Notes: generated by a model not told the origin, from the sequence alone. A stretch of 64,000 nt of DNA from Halomonas almeriensis (GCF_030409235.1 NZ_JAUFPO010000009.1:434001-498000), one strand, 5' to 3'. Shown: positions 1 through 9,150, counted from the first letter of the stretch. A program made the numbers and translations.

Positions 1-378
1 TGCCAGGGCCAGTTCGGCCTCGGCCTGCTCGAGTCGCTCGGGCAGGGCATCCTGCTCGAGGCTAAGCAACAGCTCACCGCGTTCGACGCGGCTGCCCTGC
101 TGGACCGGCAGGGCCTCGACGCGACCGCTCTGGCGGGCCCGCAGTTCCAGGGCGCGATGGGCTTCCAGGTCGCCCTGGACAATCAGTCGCGGTGTGTAGG
201 ACGAGGCCCGGCGCGTCTCGACCTCGACCCGCGGCGGTGCCGCGGCCTCGTCGGAGGGAGCGGGGTCGGGTGGCGAGTCGCGAAAGCTTGAGATATCGCC
301 GAAGGCCAGCCAGAGCACCAGGGCAACCCCCAGGGCAATGGCCAGCAGAACAGAAAAGGCGGGGCGTCGAGGTGGCAT
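1..378 (-). CDS. RND efflux pump periplasmic adaptor (HlyD/AcrA-type), 5' part
   Basis: The gene runs off the left edge; 126 codons are visible, read from the ATG at 376-378 on the minus strand. An N-terminal hydrophobic anchor (about residues 8-26, rich in L/A/V) is followed by a Pro/Glu-rich linker. A biotinyl-lipoyl-like hairpin then begins with a segment reading GDLEAHRALELRARQSGRV and QQGSRVERGELLLSLE, as in membrane-fusion proteins. The final visible stretch (ERLEQAEAELALA) begins the coiled-coil hairpin. Adaptors of this family join an inner-membrane RND transporter to an outer-membrane channel; the partner genes would lie beyond the left edge. Substrate is unknown. The longer open frame at 183-536 on the same strand is a shadow in another frame. 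Confidence 0.8.
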   Translation of the reverse strand, partial: MPPRRPAFSVLLAIALGVALVLWLAFGDISSFRDSPPDPAPSDEAAAPPRVEVETRRASSYTPRLIVQGDLEAHRALELRARQSGRVEALPVQQGSRVERGELLLSLEQDALPERLEQAEAELALA

Positions 379-493
379 GCGGGCCTTCCGTGGTGGCTGG
401 CGGTCAACGGGAGAATCATCGCAGTATCCGGGCGGGTAGGGAAGGCGCCTGCCTGCGACGAGGGCATCGGTGGACGGGCCTTTTCCTCGTGAA

Positions 494-522
494 TTGAGTT
501 TTGCGCACTGCAGGCATACCAT
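494..522 (+). promoter_or_regulatory. candidate promoter of mdh
   Basis: TTGAGT (494-499) and TACCAT (517-522) are 17 bp apart, about 80 bp before the mdh start. The 226 bp gap 379-604 separates the divergent adaptor gene and mdh and shows no other clear structure. Consensus match only. Confidence 0.35.
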
Positions 523-604
523 TTCAGACGTTGCATGCCCGGCCTGGGCGGGTCATCGCCTGCCTGCCTGGCTCACTCTCACGGCGACAACCGAAGGAGC
601 CACG

Positions 605-1579
605 ATGAAAGATCCCGTCCGTATAGCCATTACCGGTGCCGCAGGTCAGATCAGCTACTCACTGGCGTTTCGCATCGCCGCCGGCGACATGCTGGGCAAG
701 GACCAGCCGGTCATCCTCCAGTTGCTCGAGATTCCGCCTGCCATGGATGCCCTCAACGGTGTGGTGATGGAGCTAAACGACTGCGCCTTCCCGCTGTTGC
801 ACGACATTGTCGCCTCCGATGACCCCAATGTCGCCTTCAAGGACGCGGACTTTGCCCTGCTGGTCGGCGCCCGGCCGCGTGGCCCGGGCATGGAGCGCAA
901 GGACCTGCTGGAGGCCAATGCGGCCATCTTCTCGGTTCAGGGCAAGGCGCTCAACGACCATGCCAGCCGCGATGTGCGCGTGCTGGTGGTCGGCAACCCG
1001 GCCAATACCAACGCGCTGATCGCTTCCTGCAATGCGCCGGATCTCGACAAGGGTCAGTTCACCGCCATGATGCGGCTGGACCACAACCGTGCCACCACCC
1101 AGCTGGCGCAGAAGACCGGCAAGCATTCCACGGATGTCGAATCCATGGTCGTCTGGGGCAATCACAGTGCCACCCAGTACCCGGATCTGGCCCATTGCAA
1201 GGTGGATGGCAAGCCAGCGCTCGACCTCGTCGACCAGGACTGGTACGAGAACGACTTCATTCCCGGCGTTCAGCAGCGGGGCGCCGCCATTATCAAGGCG
1301 CGCGGTGCATCCTCCGCGGCTTCCGCGGCTTCCGCCGCCATCGATCACATGCGTGACTGGGCGCTGGGCAGCGACGGCATCGTCAGCATGGGTATTCCCG
1401 CCGACGGCAGCTATGGCGTCGAACCCGGCATCATGTACTCCTATCCGGTGACCTGCCAGAACGGTCAGTACACCATCGTGCAGGGCCTGGAGATCAGCGA
1501 CTTCAGCCGCGAGCGCATGAACGCCACCGAGCAGGAACTGCGCGAAGAACGCAACGCCGTGGAGCATTTGCTCGGGTAA
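605..1579 (+). CDS. mdh: malate dehydrogenase
   Basis: NAD-dependent oxidation of malate to oxaloacetate in the TCA cycle, cytoplasmic. The 324-residue length fits the 326-residue LDH-like malate dehydrogenase class rather than the 312-residue E. coli type. The Rossmann glycine motif TGAAGQIS is at 10-17, substrate-binding arginines lie in [13 protein letters not shown] (88-100), and [15 protein letters not shown] (157-163) and the catalytic-histidine motif WGNHS (184-188) follow. The start at 605 has AAGGAG at 594-599. The frame is open upstream to 470, but that extension has no RBS and is not conserved family sequence. The gene stands alone, with a strong terminator behind it that sits inside a heptamer repeat. 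Confidence 0.97.
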   Translation: MKDPVRIAITGAAGQISYSLAFRIAAGDMLGKDQPVILQLLEIPPAMDALNGVVMELNDCAFPLLHDIVASDDPNVAFKDADFALLVGARPRGPGMERKDLLEANAAIFSVQGKALNDHASRDVRVLVVGNPANTNALIASCNAPDLDKGQFTAMMRLDHNRATTQLAQKTGKHSTDVESMVVWGNHSATQYPDLAHCKVDGKPALDLVDQDWYENDFIPGVQQRGAAIIKARGASSAASAASAAIDHMRDWALGSDGIVSMGIPADGSYGVEPGIMYSYPVTCQNGQYTIVQGLEISDFSRERMNATEQELREERNAVEHLLG

Positions 1580-1702
1580 GTAGAAAGAATGAAGAGGTAA
1601 GTCGTAAGAAAACCCCGGACGCTCAGGCGATCGGGGTTTTCTTGTTGGGGCTGCCTTCTTCCCTCTTCAAGGCGCGAAGCGCCGTTCTTCCAACTTCCCT
1701 CG
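1577..1702 (+). repeat. heptamer repeat element, copy 1 (mdh 3' flank)
   Basis: Starting on the mdh TAA stop, 7-bp words follow in one register: TAAGTAG, AAAGAAT, GAAGAGG, TAAGTCG, TAAGAAA. After the terminator hairpin, pyrimidine words CCTTCTT and CCCTCTT lead into the hairpin core GGCGCGAAGCGCC (1671-1683) and then TTCTTCC. The same core and flanks recur at 28471, 30846 and, inverted, at 59147. Diverged inverted cores lie near 8252 and 9184. Confidence 0.8.
1606..1643 (+). terminator. intrinsic terminator of mdh
   Basis: AAGAAAACCCCG (1606-1617) pairs perfectly with CGGGGTTTTCTT (1632-1643) around a 14-nt loop. The U-rich 3' arm makes it a strong bidirectional-type terminator lying between mdh and the convergent HAD gene. 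Confidence 0.85.
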
Positions 1703-1713
1703 CAGCTGGGGGT

Positions 1714-2370
1714 TCAATCCCTCAGACTGATAATCCGCCAGTCGCGTTGTGTGGCGATGTCGCGCAGGGTCGGGTCGGGGTCGACGGCGACGGGGTGGTC
1801 GACGGCCTCGAGCAGCGGCAGGTCGTTGTGCGAGTCGCTGTAGAACCAGGCGCCGTCGAGAGTGTCATCGCGATTTTCCAGCCATTCCATCAGACGGGTG
1901 ACCTTGCCCGCCTGATAGCTCGGGGTGCCGGTGACGCGGCCGGTATAGCGGCCGTCGACCATTTCGGGCTCCACGGCGATCAGCTCGTCGATGCCCAGAC
2001 GGTCGGCGATCGGCTGGGTGATGAAGCGGTTGGTGGCGGTGATGATCAGTAGGGTGTCGCCGCGACTGCGGTGGCGGGCCACCAGCTCTTCACCGCGCTC
2101 GAGGATGGCCGGCTCGATCTTGCTGGCCATGAACTGCTGGTGCCAGGCCGCCAGCTGTTCCGGGCTGTTTTCGGCCAGCGGCTTGAGGGCAACCTCGAGG
2201 AAGGCCTGCATGTCCAGGGTACCGGCCTCGTAGTCGGCCATGAAGCGGTCATTGGCCTCCCTGTAGGCAGCCGGGTCCACCGCACCCTGTTCCAGCAGGA
2301 ACTCGCCCCAGGCATGGTCGCTGTCGATGGCCAGGAGGGTCTTGTCGAGGTCGAAGATGGCGAGGCTCAC
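1714..2370 (-). CDS. HAD-superfamily (subfamily IB, SerB/CicA-like) phosphatase
   Basis: 218 residues. Motif I is FDLDKTLL with the nucleophile D7 and acid D9, and motif II is LIITATN. A lysine (AGKVTR) gives motif III and FYSDSHNDLPLL gives motif IV. The cap between motifs I and II (EFLLEQGAV...FMADYEAGT) resembles the HAD-IB hydrolases related to phosphoserine phosphatase and CicA. Substrate is unknown; the true serB is elsewhere in this window (30887), so this is probably a paralogue with another phosphomonoester substrate. It is divergent from rppH (149 bp between starts), an arrangement common near rppH in Pseudomonas and relatives. Confidence 0.88.
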   Translation of the reverse strand: MSLAIFDLDKTLLAIDSDHAWGEFLLEQGAVDPAAYREANDRFMADYEAGTLDMQAFLEVALKPLAENSPEQLAAWHQQFMASKIEPAILERGEELVARHRSRGDTLLIITATNRFITQPIADRLGIDELIAVEPEMVDGRYTGRVTGTPSYQAGKVTRLMEWLENRDDTLDGAWFYSDSHNDLPLLEAVDHPVAVDPDPTLRDIATQRDWRIISLRD

Positions 2371-2519
2371 GGCATTCCTCTCGAGGGTCGTCGTTGATCG
2401 GGGAACGAGGATTATGTCAGAGCTCCTGTGCCGTTTCGAGCATGGACGTTTGCCTTATTGAACCCTTTCACGCGCTTGTGGAAGAATGATCCCAATATTG
2501 AATTGATAAGGTGAAGCCC

Positions 2520-3014
2520 GTGATCGACGCAGACGGCTTTCGCCCCAACGTTGGTATCATCATCACCAACGATAGCGGGCAGCTGCTTTGGGCGCGTCGG
2601 GTTGGGCAGAACGCGTGGCAGTTTCCCCAGGGAGGCATCAAGGCTGACGAGACACCTCAACAGGCACTGTTCCGTGAGTTGTACGAGGAAATCGGTCTGA
2701 CGGCCGATGATGTCGAAGTGCTTGGCTGCACTCGGGGATGGCTGCGTTACCGCCTGCCGCGACGCATGGTGAGAACCCATTGTCGCCCGGTATGTATCGG
2801 CCAGAAACAGAAGTGGTTTCTGTTGCGGATTCGCTGCCGGGAGAACCGCATACGCATGGACACTGGCCCGGCCAAGCCGGAGTTCGATGGCTGGCGCTGG
2901 GTGAGCTACTGGTATCCGCTGGGCCAGGTGGTGCCCTTCAAGCGCGAGGTCTATCGGCGTGCCTTGAGAGAGTTGTCGCCGCGCGCCCAGCGTCTGGCCC
3001 TGCAGCAGAGCTGA
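2520..3014 (+). CDS. rppH: RNA 5'-pyrophosphohydrolase
   Basis: Nudix hydrolase that strips pyrophosphate from 5'-triphosphate mRNA and so triggers RNase E decay. The protein begins [11 protein letters not shown] like E. coli RppH (IDDDGYRPNVG). I therefore use the GTG at 2520, preceded by TAAGGTGAA at suitable spacing, rather than the in-frame GTG at 2511. The Nudix box is intact at 38-60 (GG, E44, RELYEEIG at 52-59). WFLL and [13 protein letters not shown], conserved in RppH, are present. Length is 164 residues. ptsP follows 59 bp later, the usual rppH-ptsP pairing, so co-transcription is likely. Confidence 0.96.
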   Translation: MIDADGFRPNVGIIITNDSGQLLWARRVGQNAWQFPQGGIKADETPQQALFRELYEEIGLTADDVEVLGCTRGWLRYRLPRRMVRTHCRPVCIGQKQKWFLLRIRCRENRIRMDTGPAKPEFDGWRWVSYWYPLGQVVPFKREVYRRALRELSPRAQRLALQQS

Positions 3015-3073
3015 AGGGCCGAAAACGTGCCGGGGTCACCGGTGCCAGACTTCACAGGCGAGAGACCCGAACC

Positions 3074-5353
3074 ATGAACAGCAGGACGCCGATGCTCGAA
3101 GTGCTGAGGCGCATCATTCTGGAGGTCAACGGGGCTCGCAACCTGGATGCGGCCCTGTCCACCATGGTGCGCCGCATTCGCAAGGCCATGCGCACCGATG
3201 TGTGCTCTTTCTACCTGTTTGAACCGGACCTCGAGCGGCTGGTGCTGATGGAAACTATCGGCCTCAGGTCCCAGGCCGTCGGCAATGTGTCACTTCCGGT
3301 GGGCGAAGGGCTGGTGGGCCTGGTGGCCAAGCGCGAGGAGCCGCTGAACCTCGAGGATGCTCAGTCGCATGCGCATTTTCGCTATTTCGAGGCAACTGGC
3401 GAGGAGCGCTACTCGAGCTTTCTTGGCGTACCCATCATTCATCAGCGTCGCATGCTGGGCGTGCTGGTGGTTCAGCAGTCTGAGAAGCGTCGCTACGACG
3501 AGGCCGATGAAGCCTTTCTGGTGACCATGGCCGCGCAACTTGCCGGCGTGCTGGCGCACGCCCTGGCCACGGGCGGCCTGAGCCGTCCGGCCATGCCGGG
3601 AGGCCAGGCGACCTTCGTCGGGGTGGCGGCTTCGCCAGGCATGGCTATCGGCAAGGCTGTGGTTATCGCGCCGCCGGCGGACCTGAACAGCGTGCCCGAC
3701 CTCATTCCCACCGATGAGGAGTACGAAATCGAGCGCCTGCACGAGGCGATCGGCAAGGTGCGTGACGAGATTCGTTCGGCCGGGGAGCGGCTGGCGAACC
3801 GTATCTCGACCCAGGAACTGGCGCTGTTCGACGTCTATCAGCAGATGCTGGGCGAGGCGGCGTTGTCCCAGGAGGTGGTCAAGCGCATTCGCGAGGGGCA
3901 GTGGGCACCGGGTGCGCTGGCCGATGTGGTGGGGCGTCACGTGCAGTACCTAGAGCGTGTCGACGATGATTACCTGCGTGAGCGTGCCGCGGATGTGCGC
4001 GACCTAGGGCGGCGTGTGCTGGCTCACCTGCAGGAGGGCACCAGCGCCACGCCGGAAGAGTTCCCCGACAACACCATCCTGGTCGGCGACGAGATCAGTG
4101 TCTCCATGCTGGGCGAGGTTCCCCGCGAGCGCCTGGTCGGGCTGGTCTCGGTCCAGGGCTCGAGCACCTCGCATGTAGCGATTCTGGCCCGCGCCATGGG
4201 CATTCCCACGGTGCTCGGCATGGTCGACCTGCCGCTGCCGCGCCTCAATGGCGCCCCCGTGGTCCTGGATGGCCATCGCGGCCGGCTCTTCGTACGCCCC
4301 GGGGAAGAGCTGGAAGGTCGCTATCAGAGCATGATCGACGAGGAGCGCGAGCTCAGCGAAGTCCTCGAGCACGAACAGGACCTGCCCAGCCGGACCACGG
4401 ATGGCCATGATATCCCGCTGATGGTCAACACCGGCCTGGCGGTGGATGCCGTGTCTTCCCTGAAGGCACGCATCGGCGGTGTAGGGCTGTATCGCACCGA
4501 GGTGCCGTTCATGATCACCGAGCGCTTTCCCGGTGAGCAGGAACAGACGCGCCTGTACCGCGAGCAGCTGGAGGGGTTTGCGCCCCTGCCGGTGGTCATG
4601 CGCACCCTGGATATAGGCGGCGACAAGGATCTGCCCTATTTCCCCATCGAAGAGGCCAACCCCTTCCTGGGTTGGCGGGGTATCCGCGTGACCCTGGATC
4701 ACCCGGAAGTCCTCATGGTCCAGCTCAGGGCGATGCTGCGAGCCTCACAGGGGCTCGACAATCTGCAGGTGTTGTTGCCGATGGTCACCAATGTCGGTGA
4801 GATCGATGATGCGCTGCGTCTGCTCGAGCGCGCGATTACCGAGCTCGGCGAGGATGGTCTGGTGGTGGCACGTCCCCGCGTCGGGGTGATGATCGAGGTG
4901 CCGGCCACGCTCTACCAGTTGGAGGCTCTGGCCAGGCGTGTCGACTTTTTCTCGGTGGGCAGCAACGACCTGACACAGTACCTGCTGGCGGTGGACCGCA
5001 ACAACCCACGGGTGGCCGAGCTGTATGACGCCTGCCACCCGGCCGTGTTGTCGGCGCTGGCGAAGATGGCAGCCGAATCCCGCGACCTTCAGGTGCCGGC
5101 CTCGGTGTGCGGCGAGCTGGCCGGTGACCCCGCCGGCTCCCTGCTGTTGATGGGCATGGGCTTTGGTTCGCTGTCCATGAATGCGCCCAGCCTGCCCAAG
5201 GTGAGGGCGGCGGTGCGGCGTGTTTCGCTGACAGCGGCGCAACAACTGGTCGACGAGACCCTGGCCTTCGATTCGGCGGCCGGTGTTCGGGCACACCTCG
5301 ACAAGCGCATGGCCGAGTGGCAGTTGAGCCACTTGCTGCCGCCCCGCGACTGA
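3074..5353 (+). CDS. ptsP: phosphoenolpyruvate-protein phosphotransferase PtsP (EI-Ntr)
   Basis: First enzyme of the nitrogen PTS: it autophosphorylates from PEP and passes phosphate to NPr. Length is 759 residues (E. coli 748). An N-terminal GAF domain (about 1-165) is the regulatory, glutamine-sensing domain of EI-Ntr. The swivelling phosphohistidine domain carries H367 in SSTSHVAILARAMGIP. The PEP-utilising TIM barrel has LPYFPIEEANPFLGWRG, GVMIEVPA, SVGSNDLTQY and the catalytic cysteine C679 in VCGELAG. The start at 3074 is the first ATG in the region homologous to the family; the open frame extends back through rppH out of frame with it. Confidence 0.96.
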   Translation: MNSRTPMLEVLRRIILEVNGARNLDAALSTMVRRIRKAMRTDVCSFYLFEPDLERLVLMETIGLRSQAVGNVSLPVGEGLVGLVAKREEPLNLEDAQSHAHFRYFEATGEERYSSFLGVPIIHQRRMLGVLVVQQSEKRRYDEADEAFLVTMAAQLAGVLAHALATGGLSRPAMPGGQATFVGVAASPGMAIGKAVVIAPPADLNSVPDLIPTDEEYEIERLHEAIGKVRDEIRSAGERLANRISTQELALFDVYQQMLGEAALSQEVVKRIREGQWAPGALADVVGRHVQYLERVDDDYLRERAADVRDLGRRVLAHLQEGTSATPEEFPDNTILVGDEISVSMLGEVPRERLVGLVSVQGSSTSHVAILARAMGIPTVLGMVDLPLPRLNGAPVVLDGHRGRLFVRPGEELEGRYQSMIDEERELSEVLEHEQDLPSRTTDGHDIPLMVNTGLAVDAVSSLKARIGGVGLYRTEVPFMITERFPGEQEQTRLYREQLEGFAPLPVVMRTLDIGGDKDLPYFPIEEANPFLGWRGIRVTLDHPEVLMVQLRAMLRASQGLDNLQVLLPMVTNVGEIDDALRLLERAITELGEDGLVVARPRVGVMIEVPATLYQLEALARRVDFFSVGSNDLTQYLLAVDRNNPRVAELYDACHPAVLSALAKMAAESRDLQVPASVCGELAGDPAGSLLLMGMGFGSLSMNAPSLPKVRAAVRRVSLTAAQQLVDETLAFDSAAGVRAHLDKRMAEWQLSHLLPPRD

Positions 5354-5440
5354 GCCTGCTCTCAGGCAAGCGCTGAATAAATCGCCGAGAACCGTGAAAC
5401 GCCGCGATTTGCATGCGCAGGCATTTAAGCAGTATTTCCC

Positions 5441-6208
5441 TCAGGCGTTGCGGGTATCATGCTGCCGCTCGCCGAGCCACCTTCCCCAGGGCGCATAGCG
5501 GCGCTCTTGAAGGAAAAAATCGCCGCTGTCGTACCACTCGAGCCAGGTGGTCGAGCGGGTTCCGTAGTCTTCACCGAGAATGAAGGCCGATGATAGCCGG
5601 CGCTCCAGCGCCGGCTCGATGCCGGTATCGGGCAGACGGTGGTCAGCGGCCTGGGCCGTATCACCGAAATGCGCCAGCGCCCTTGCCGGCCAGTCCTGCC
5701 CGCGGCTTTCCGCCAGCCCCCGGCAGACGTTCAGTACCTTGGGCCAGGGCGTGTTCAGGCTGGCGTTGGAGAGGCCGTGTATCCCCGGCGGTACCGTCGA
5801 TAGCTCAAGTGACGCCTGGCCGCGATACAGATGCCAGAGTTGCTCGCCGTCGCTCGCGAGGAGGTTGAACCCCGCATAATGCCAGGCATCGCCCTGCGCA
5901 AGCTGCCTCAGCCATTGCGCCAGGTCCTCGCACTCCAGTGCGGTCCTGACCAGATCGCCGCGAGAGGGAGCCGATGCCGGCACGACCAGGCCCGGGTCGC
6001 GGACATTGGTGACGGCGGCGAAGCGTCCCTGCCGATGCATGGCCATCCAGCCCCCACCTCCCTGCAGGTCGCGCCCCCCGATGATGGACGGGGCATCTTT
6101 CCAGGCGCCTAGGCCGGCGCTGGGGCGGGTATGAAACTCGTCACGATTGGCCATGAGGCGCAAGCGGGTCGGGTTTTCAGGGCGGAATTCGAGGGCAATC
6201 AGGCACAT
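5441..6208 (-). CDS. NRDE family protein (TANGO2-like)
   Basis: 255 residues beginning MCLIALEF with the family-defining ANRDEF at 20-25 (after C2, a possible N-terminal nucleophile). GGRDLQGGGGW follows, then TNVRDP and GLSNA, all typical of NRDE/Ser-Thr-rich T10 proteins. The molecular role in bacteria is unsettled; human TANGO2 is linked to lipid/haem homeostasis. The gene stands alone between ptsP (convergent) and the response-regulator gene (divergent, 105 bp apart). Confidence 0.9.
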   Translation of the reverse strand: MCLIALEFRPENPTRLRLMANRDEFHTRPSAGLGAWKDAPSIIGGRDLQGGGGWMAMHRQGRFAAVTNVRDPGLVVPASAPSRGDLVRTALECEDLAQWLRQLAQGDAWHYAGFNLLASDGEQLWHLYRGQASLELSTVPPGIHGLSNASLNTPWPKVLNVCRGLAESRGQDWPARALAHFGDTAQAADHRLPDTGIEPALERRLSSAFILGEDYGTRSTTWLEWYDSGDFFLQERRYAPWGRWLGERQHDTRNA

Positions 6209-6313
6209 GGAGACGACTCTACGCCCGCCGAGGCCTGTTGCAAAGTCCGCTCATGACAGTGCCCGTTTCGCCGCGTAAACTTCCTCTATCATCGGCACGT
6301 TTCAGGGATATGC

Positions 6314-7420
6314 ATGCGCGTCGAATCGCCCAAGGAGCCCACCTGGCCGCAACTGGTTAGCCCCATTCTGTGGCCGGTGCTACTGGCCCAGCTGGTGCTT
6401 GTTGGCCTGGGCATGGCCATTACGTTGATATGCTGGTGGCTTATGCCCGCTGGGGTTTCCTGGGGGGTGACGCTATGGCTGTTGCTGGCCCTGCTGATTG
6501 GCAGCAGCCTGAATGTGACGATCTTTCTGATGTTGCTCCGGCAGCGCCTGTATCATCATGGTCAGGAACTTTCGGCCGCTCTGCGGCAACTGGAAGAGCG
6601 CCTCGAGCCCCGGGCCGAACCGCCCGTCAGCGCGGGGGATCAGGTCACTGCCATGGAGCGGCTCGTGCGCCTGCAGACCACGGCCGAGACGCTGGTCTCG
6701 AGCCTCGAAGGTCTGTCTGCCGGACCGGAGAAGGGTGATCAGCCCCACAGTGAAGAACTGGAATCGCTGAAGAGCCGCATGCGACGCCTGGAAGCGGAGC
6801 GCGAGCGGGTGAGCGAGTCCGCACGTCTCAAGTCGCACTATCTCGCGCATCTGCAACAGACCTTGCTGCCCTCCCTGGAAGCTCTCGAGGCCTCGGCACT
6901 CCCAGAGACGCCATGTCCCGAATTGGTCGGCAGGCTCCGCGAGCAACTGGAAGATGCCCGCTCACTGCTGGTCAGCCTCGATGATTCGCCGGGCCCGGCC
7001 GAGGAGCCGACTGCCAGGGTGCTGATCGTCGATGACGGCCCCGTCAACCTGATGCTGGCGCAACAAGTGCTGGAGCGCGAGGGGGTGCAGGTGGTGACGG
7101 CGTCCTGTGGTCGCGAGGCGCTGGAGCGTCTGTTTGAAATGTCGATTGATCTGGTGCTGATGGATATCTTCATGGCGGACATGGATGGCGTCGAAACCTG
7201 TCGTATCTGGCGGGAGCATGAAGCCCGTCACCTGGACGACGCCCAGCATCGCAATGTCGTTGTCGCCTTGACCGCCAATGCCGGCGAGTCGGATAAACGC
7301 CGCTTCGCCGCCGCGGGCATGGATGACTATCTGGCCAAGCCCTACCGACCCCAGGACATTCTGGAAACCGTTCGTCACTGGTTGCCGGGCGCTCTGCGTC
7401 ATGACGAGAACCACGCATGA
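6314..7420 (+). CDS. membrane-anchored response regulator with C-terminal receiver domain
   Basis: 368 residues. Two transmembrane segments (about 16-42 and 50-74) are followed by a long coiled coil (about 78-235) with no HATPase or H-box kinase motif. A C-terminal receiver domain starts at ARVLIVDDGPVN. The receiver looks functional: acidic pair DD, phospho-acceptor D284 in LVLMDIFMADMDG, the threonine of VALTANAG and the lysine of LAKPYR. It resembles the receiver of BarA/GacS-type hybrid kinases cut off from its kinase. No output domain is visible, so signalling by protein contact is the simplest inference. Its last 4 nt overlap the TauE-like gene (ATGA), implying translational coupling. 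Confidence 0.85.
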   Translation: MRVESPKEPTWPQLVSPILWPVLLAQLVLVGLGMAITLICWWLMPAGVSWGVTLWLLLALLIGSSLNVTIFLMLLRQRLYHHGQELSAALRQLEERLEPRAEPPVSAGDQVTAMERLVRLQTTAETLVSSLEGLSAGPEKGDQPHSEELESLKSRMRRLEAERERVSESARLKSHYLAHLQQTLLPSLEALEASALPETPCPELVGRLREQLEDARSLLVSLDDSPGPAEEPTARVLIVDDGPVNLMLAQQVLEREGVQVVTASCGREALERLFEMSIDLVLMDIFMADMDGVETCRIWREHEARHLDDAQHRNVVVALTANAGESDKRRFAAAGMDDYLAKPYRPQDILETVRHWLPGALRHDENHA

Positions 7421-8211
7421 GCGCCCCGATGTTATGGCTGAGCTACCTGGCCCTGGGGAGCCTGGCCGGCACGCTGGCCGGCCTTTTCGGCATCGGCGGC
7501 GGCCTGATTATCGTGCCGGCTCTCGTTCTGGCCTTCGAGCTTCAGCAGGTCGCGCCGCCGGTAGTGATGCATCTCGCCGTGGGCACCTCGCTGGCGACTA
7601 TTGTGGTCACCGGTGCGTCTTCCGCCCTGGGCCACTATCGACGCGGCAGTGTGCATCGGCCCTGGTTGATGGCGCTGCTGCCCGGGTTGATGCTGGGCGC
7701 ACTGGGCGGAGGGCTGGTGGCCGATCGGCTCTCGAGTACCTGGCTGGGGATGCTGTTCGGCGGCTTCTTGGTGCTGGTGGCGGCCAGGATGCTGCTCGAC
7801 CTGCGTCCCGTGCCGCGAGCGCAGCCCCCGGGACGGGCCATGATGATGCTGGCCGGCGGGGTGATCGGTGGCGTCTCGGCACTTTTCGGCATCGGCGGGG
7901 GAACCCTGAGTGTTCCCTGGCTGTCTCGTAGCGGGGCGAGCATGCCGCAGGCGGTGGGGACATCCGCGGCCTGCGGCCTGCCGATCGCGCTCTTCGGTGC
8001 CGCCACCTTCATGCTGGTGGGCTGGCAGCAGCCCGGCCTGCCCGAGGGTGCCATGGGCTATGTCATGTGGCCCGCCTTTTGCGGCATCGTGCTGACCAGC
8101 GTGCCCTTTGCGCGCCTGGGGGTGTGGTTGGCCCATCGGCTGCCCGCCCGGCAGCTGCGCATCGCCTTCGCCCTGCTGCTCGCCGGGGTCGGGGTGAAGT
8201 TCCTGATTTGA
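7417..8211 (+). CDS. TauE/SafE (sulfite exporter-like) family permease
   Basis: 264 residues with about eight hydrophobic segments. The family's internal duplication is plain: GLFGIGGGLIIVPAL near the N-terminus and ALFGIGGGTLSVPWL in the second half. These proteins move small sulfur- or carbon-containing anions across the inner membrane; the substrate here is unknown. The start codon overlaps the stop of the receiver-domain gene (ATGA), so the two are probably one operon and may share a signal. Confidence 0.9.
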   Translation: MSAPMLWLSYLALGSLAGTLAGLFGIGGGLIIVPALVLAFELQQVAPPVVMHLAVGTSLATIVVTGASSALGHYRRGSVHRPWLMALLPGLMLGALGGGLVADRLSSTWLGMLFGGFLVLVAARMLLDLRPVPRAQPPGRAMMMLAGGVIGGVSALFGIGGGTLSVPWLSRSGASMPQAVGTSAACGLPIALFGAATFMLVGWQQPGLPEGAMGYVMWPAFCGIVLTSVPFARLGVWLAHRLPARQLRIAFALLLAGVGVKFLI

Positions 8212-8234
8212 GACTGATAGAGCGGTGCTATGCG

Positions 8235-8358
8235 TCTTGAAGAGGGAAGAGTGCTGCTTCGCCGCTGGAAGAGGGAAGAAAACCCTTGGCGGCTTTGCTG
8301 GAATGTTTCGTTTGGCGTCTTACTTCTTCTTCCTTCTTATCTCTTACTTCTTCTTGAG
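8235..8358 (-). repeat. heptamer repeat element, copy 2 (before lgt)
   Basis: Purine words GAAGAGG/GAAGAGT and GGAAGAG/GGAAGAA flank a diverged core GCTGCTTCGCCGC (8252-8264), which is the inverted form of the common core. A pyrimidine tract (8319-8356, TTACTTC, TTCTTCC, TTCTTAT, CTCTTAC words) follows. It fills the gap between the TauE-like gene and lgt and runs almost to the lgt ribosome-binding site (GAGGA, 8356-8360). Confidence 0.7.
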
Positions 8359-8364
8359 GACCCC

Positions 8365-9144
8365 ATGCTGACTTATCCCTCCATCGACCCGGTGGCTATC
8401 TCGATCGGGCCTTTCCAGGTGCATTGGTATGGCCTGATGTACGTGATCGGCTTCCTCGCCGCCTGGTGGCTGGGGCGCCGTCGGGCCGAGCGCATCGGCC
8501 TGACCCGCGATGATGTGGGTGACCTGCTGTTCTATGGGGCGCTCGGGGTGGTGCTGGGAGGGCGCCTTGGGTATGCGCTTTTCTATGGCATGGAGCAGTG
8601 GCTGTTGGACCCGCTGTGGGTGCTGCGGGTCTGGGATGGCGGCATGAGCTTTCATGGTGGCCTGCTGGGGGTGCTGCTGGCTGCCTGGTGGTTCGCCCGG
8701 CGCAAGCAACTGGCGTTTTTCACCCTGACCGATTTCGTCGCGCCTCTGGTGCCCATCGGCCTGGGAGCCGGGCGTATCGGCAACTTCATCAACCATGAGC
8801 TGCCGGGGCGGGTGACGGATCTGCCCTGGGGCATGCCATTTCCTGGTGTGGGGCCGGAGCCGCGTCATCCGTCCTCGTTGTACGAGGCTGTGCTGGAAGG
8901 TCTGGTGCTGTTCGTCGTGCTCTGGTGGGTCTCGGCGAAGCCGCGTCGTCGTGGTCTTGTCTCGGGGCTGTTTCTGGTGCTTTACGGCTTCTTCCGATTC
9001 GCGGTGGAATTCGTGCGTCGCCCGGACCCGCAGCTCGGGTTCATCGCCTTCGACTGGCTGACCATGGGCATGCTGCTGTCGTTGCCGATGATCCTCGCCG
9101 GGGCCGGTTTGATGGTCTGGTCGCGGCGTCAGCCGACGCCCTGA
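8365..9144 (+). CDS. lgt: prolipoprotein diacylglyceryl transferase
   Basis: Inner-membrane enzyme that adds diacylglycerol from phosphatidylglycerol to the lipobox cysteine. 259 residues, seven hydrophobic segments. The N-terminus has [15 protein letters not shown], the essential histidine is in [11 protein letters not shown], and the Lgt signature reads [23 protein letters not shown] and [10 protein letters not shown](V)R are also conserved. The ATG at 8365 has GAGGA just upstream; the frame is open further back through a repeat, but that part is not family sequence. thyA follows, separated by a repeat and promoter, as in many gammaproteobacteria. Confidence 0.97.
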   Translation: MLTYPSIDPVAISIGPFQVHWYGLMYVIGFLAAWWLGRRRAERIGLTRDDVGDLLFYGALGVVLGGRLGYALFYGMEQWLLDPLWVLRVWDGGMSFHGGLLGVLLAAWWFARRKQLAFFTLTDFVAPLVPIGLGAGRIGNFINHELPGRVTDLPWGMPFPGVGPEPRHPSSLYEAVLEGLVLFVVLWWVSAKPRRRGLVSGLFLVLYGFFRFAVEFVRRPDPQLGFIAFDWLTMGMLLSLPMILAGAGLMVWSRRQPTP

Positions 9145-9150
9145 CGGGAA

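Noticed and set aside
183-536. Minus-strand frame of 117 codons at the left end
   Set aside because: Out of frame with the RND adaptor, which has an anchor and lipoyl-like motif; this frame shows only Arg/Pro-rich text.
470-604. N-terminal extension of malate dehydrogenase
   Set aside because: The RBS and family alignment place the start at 605; the extension spans the probable promoter.
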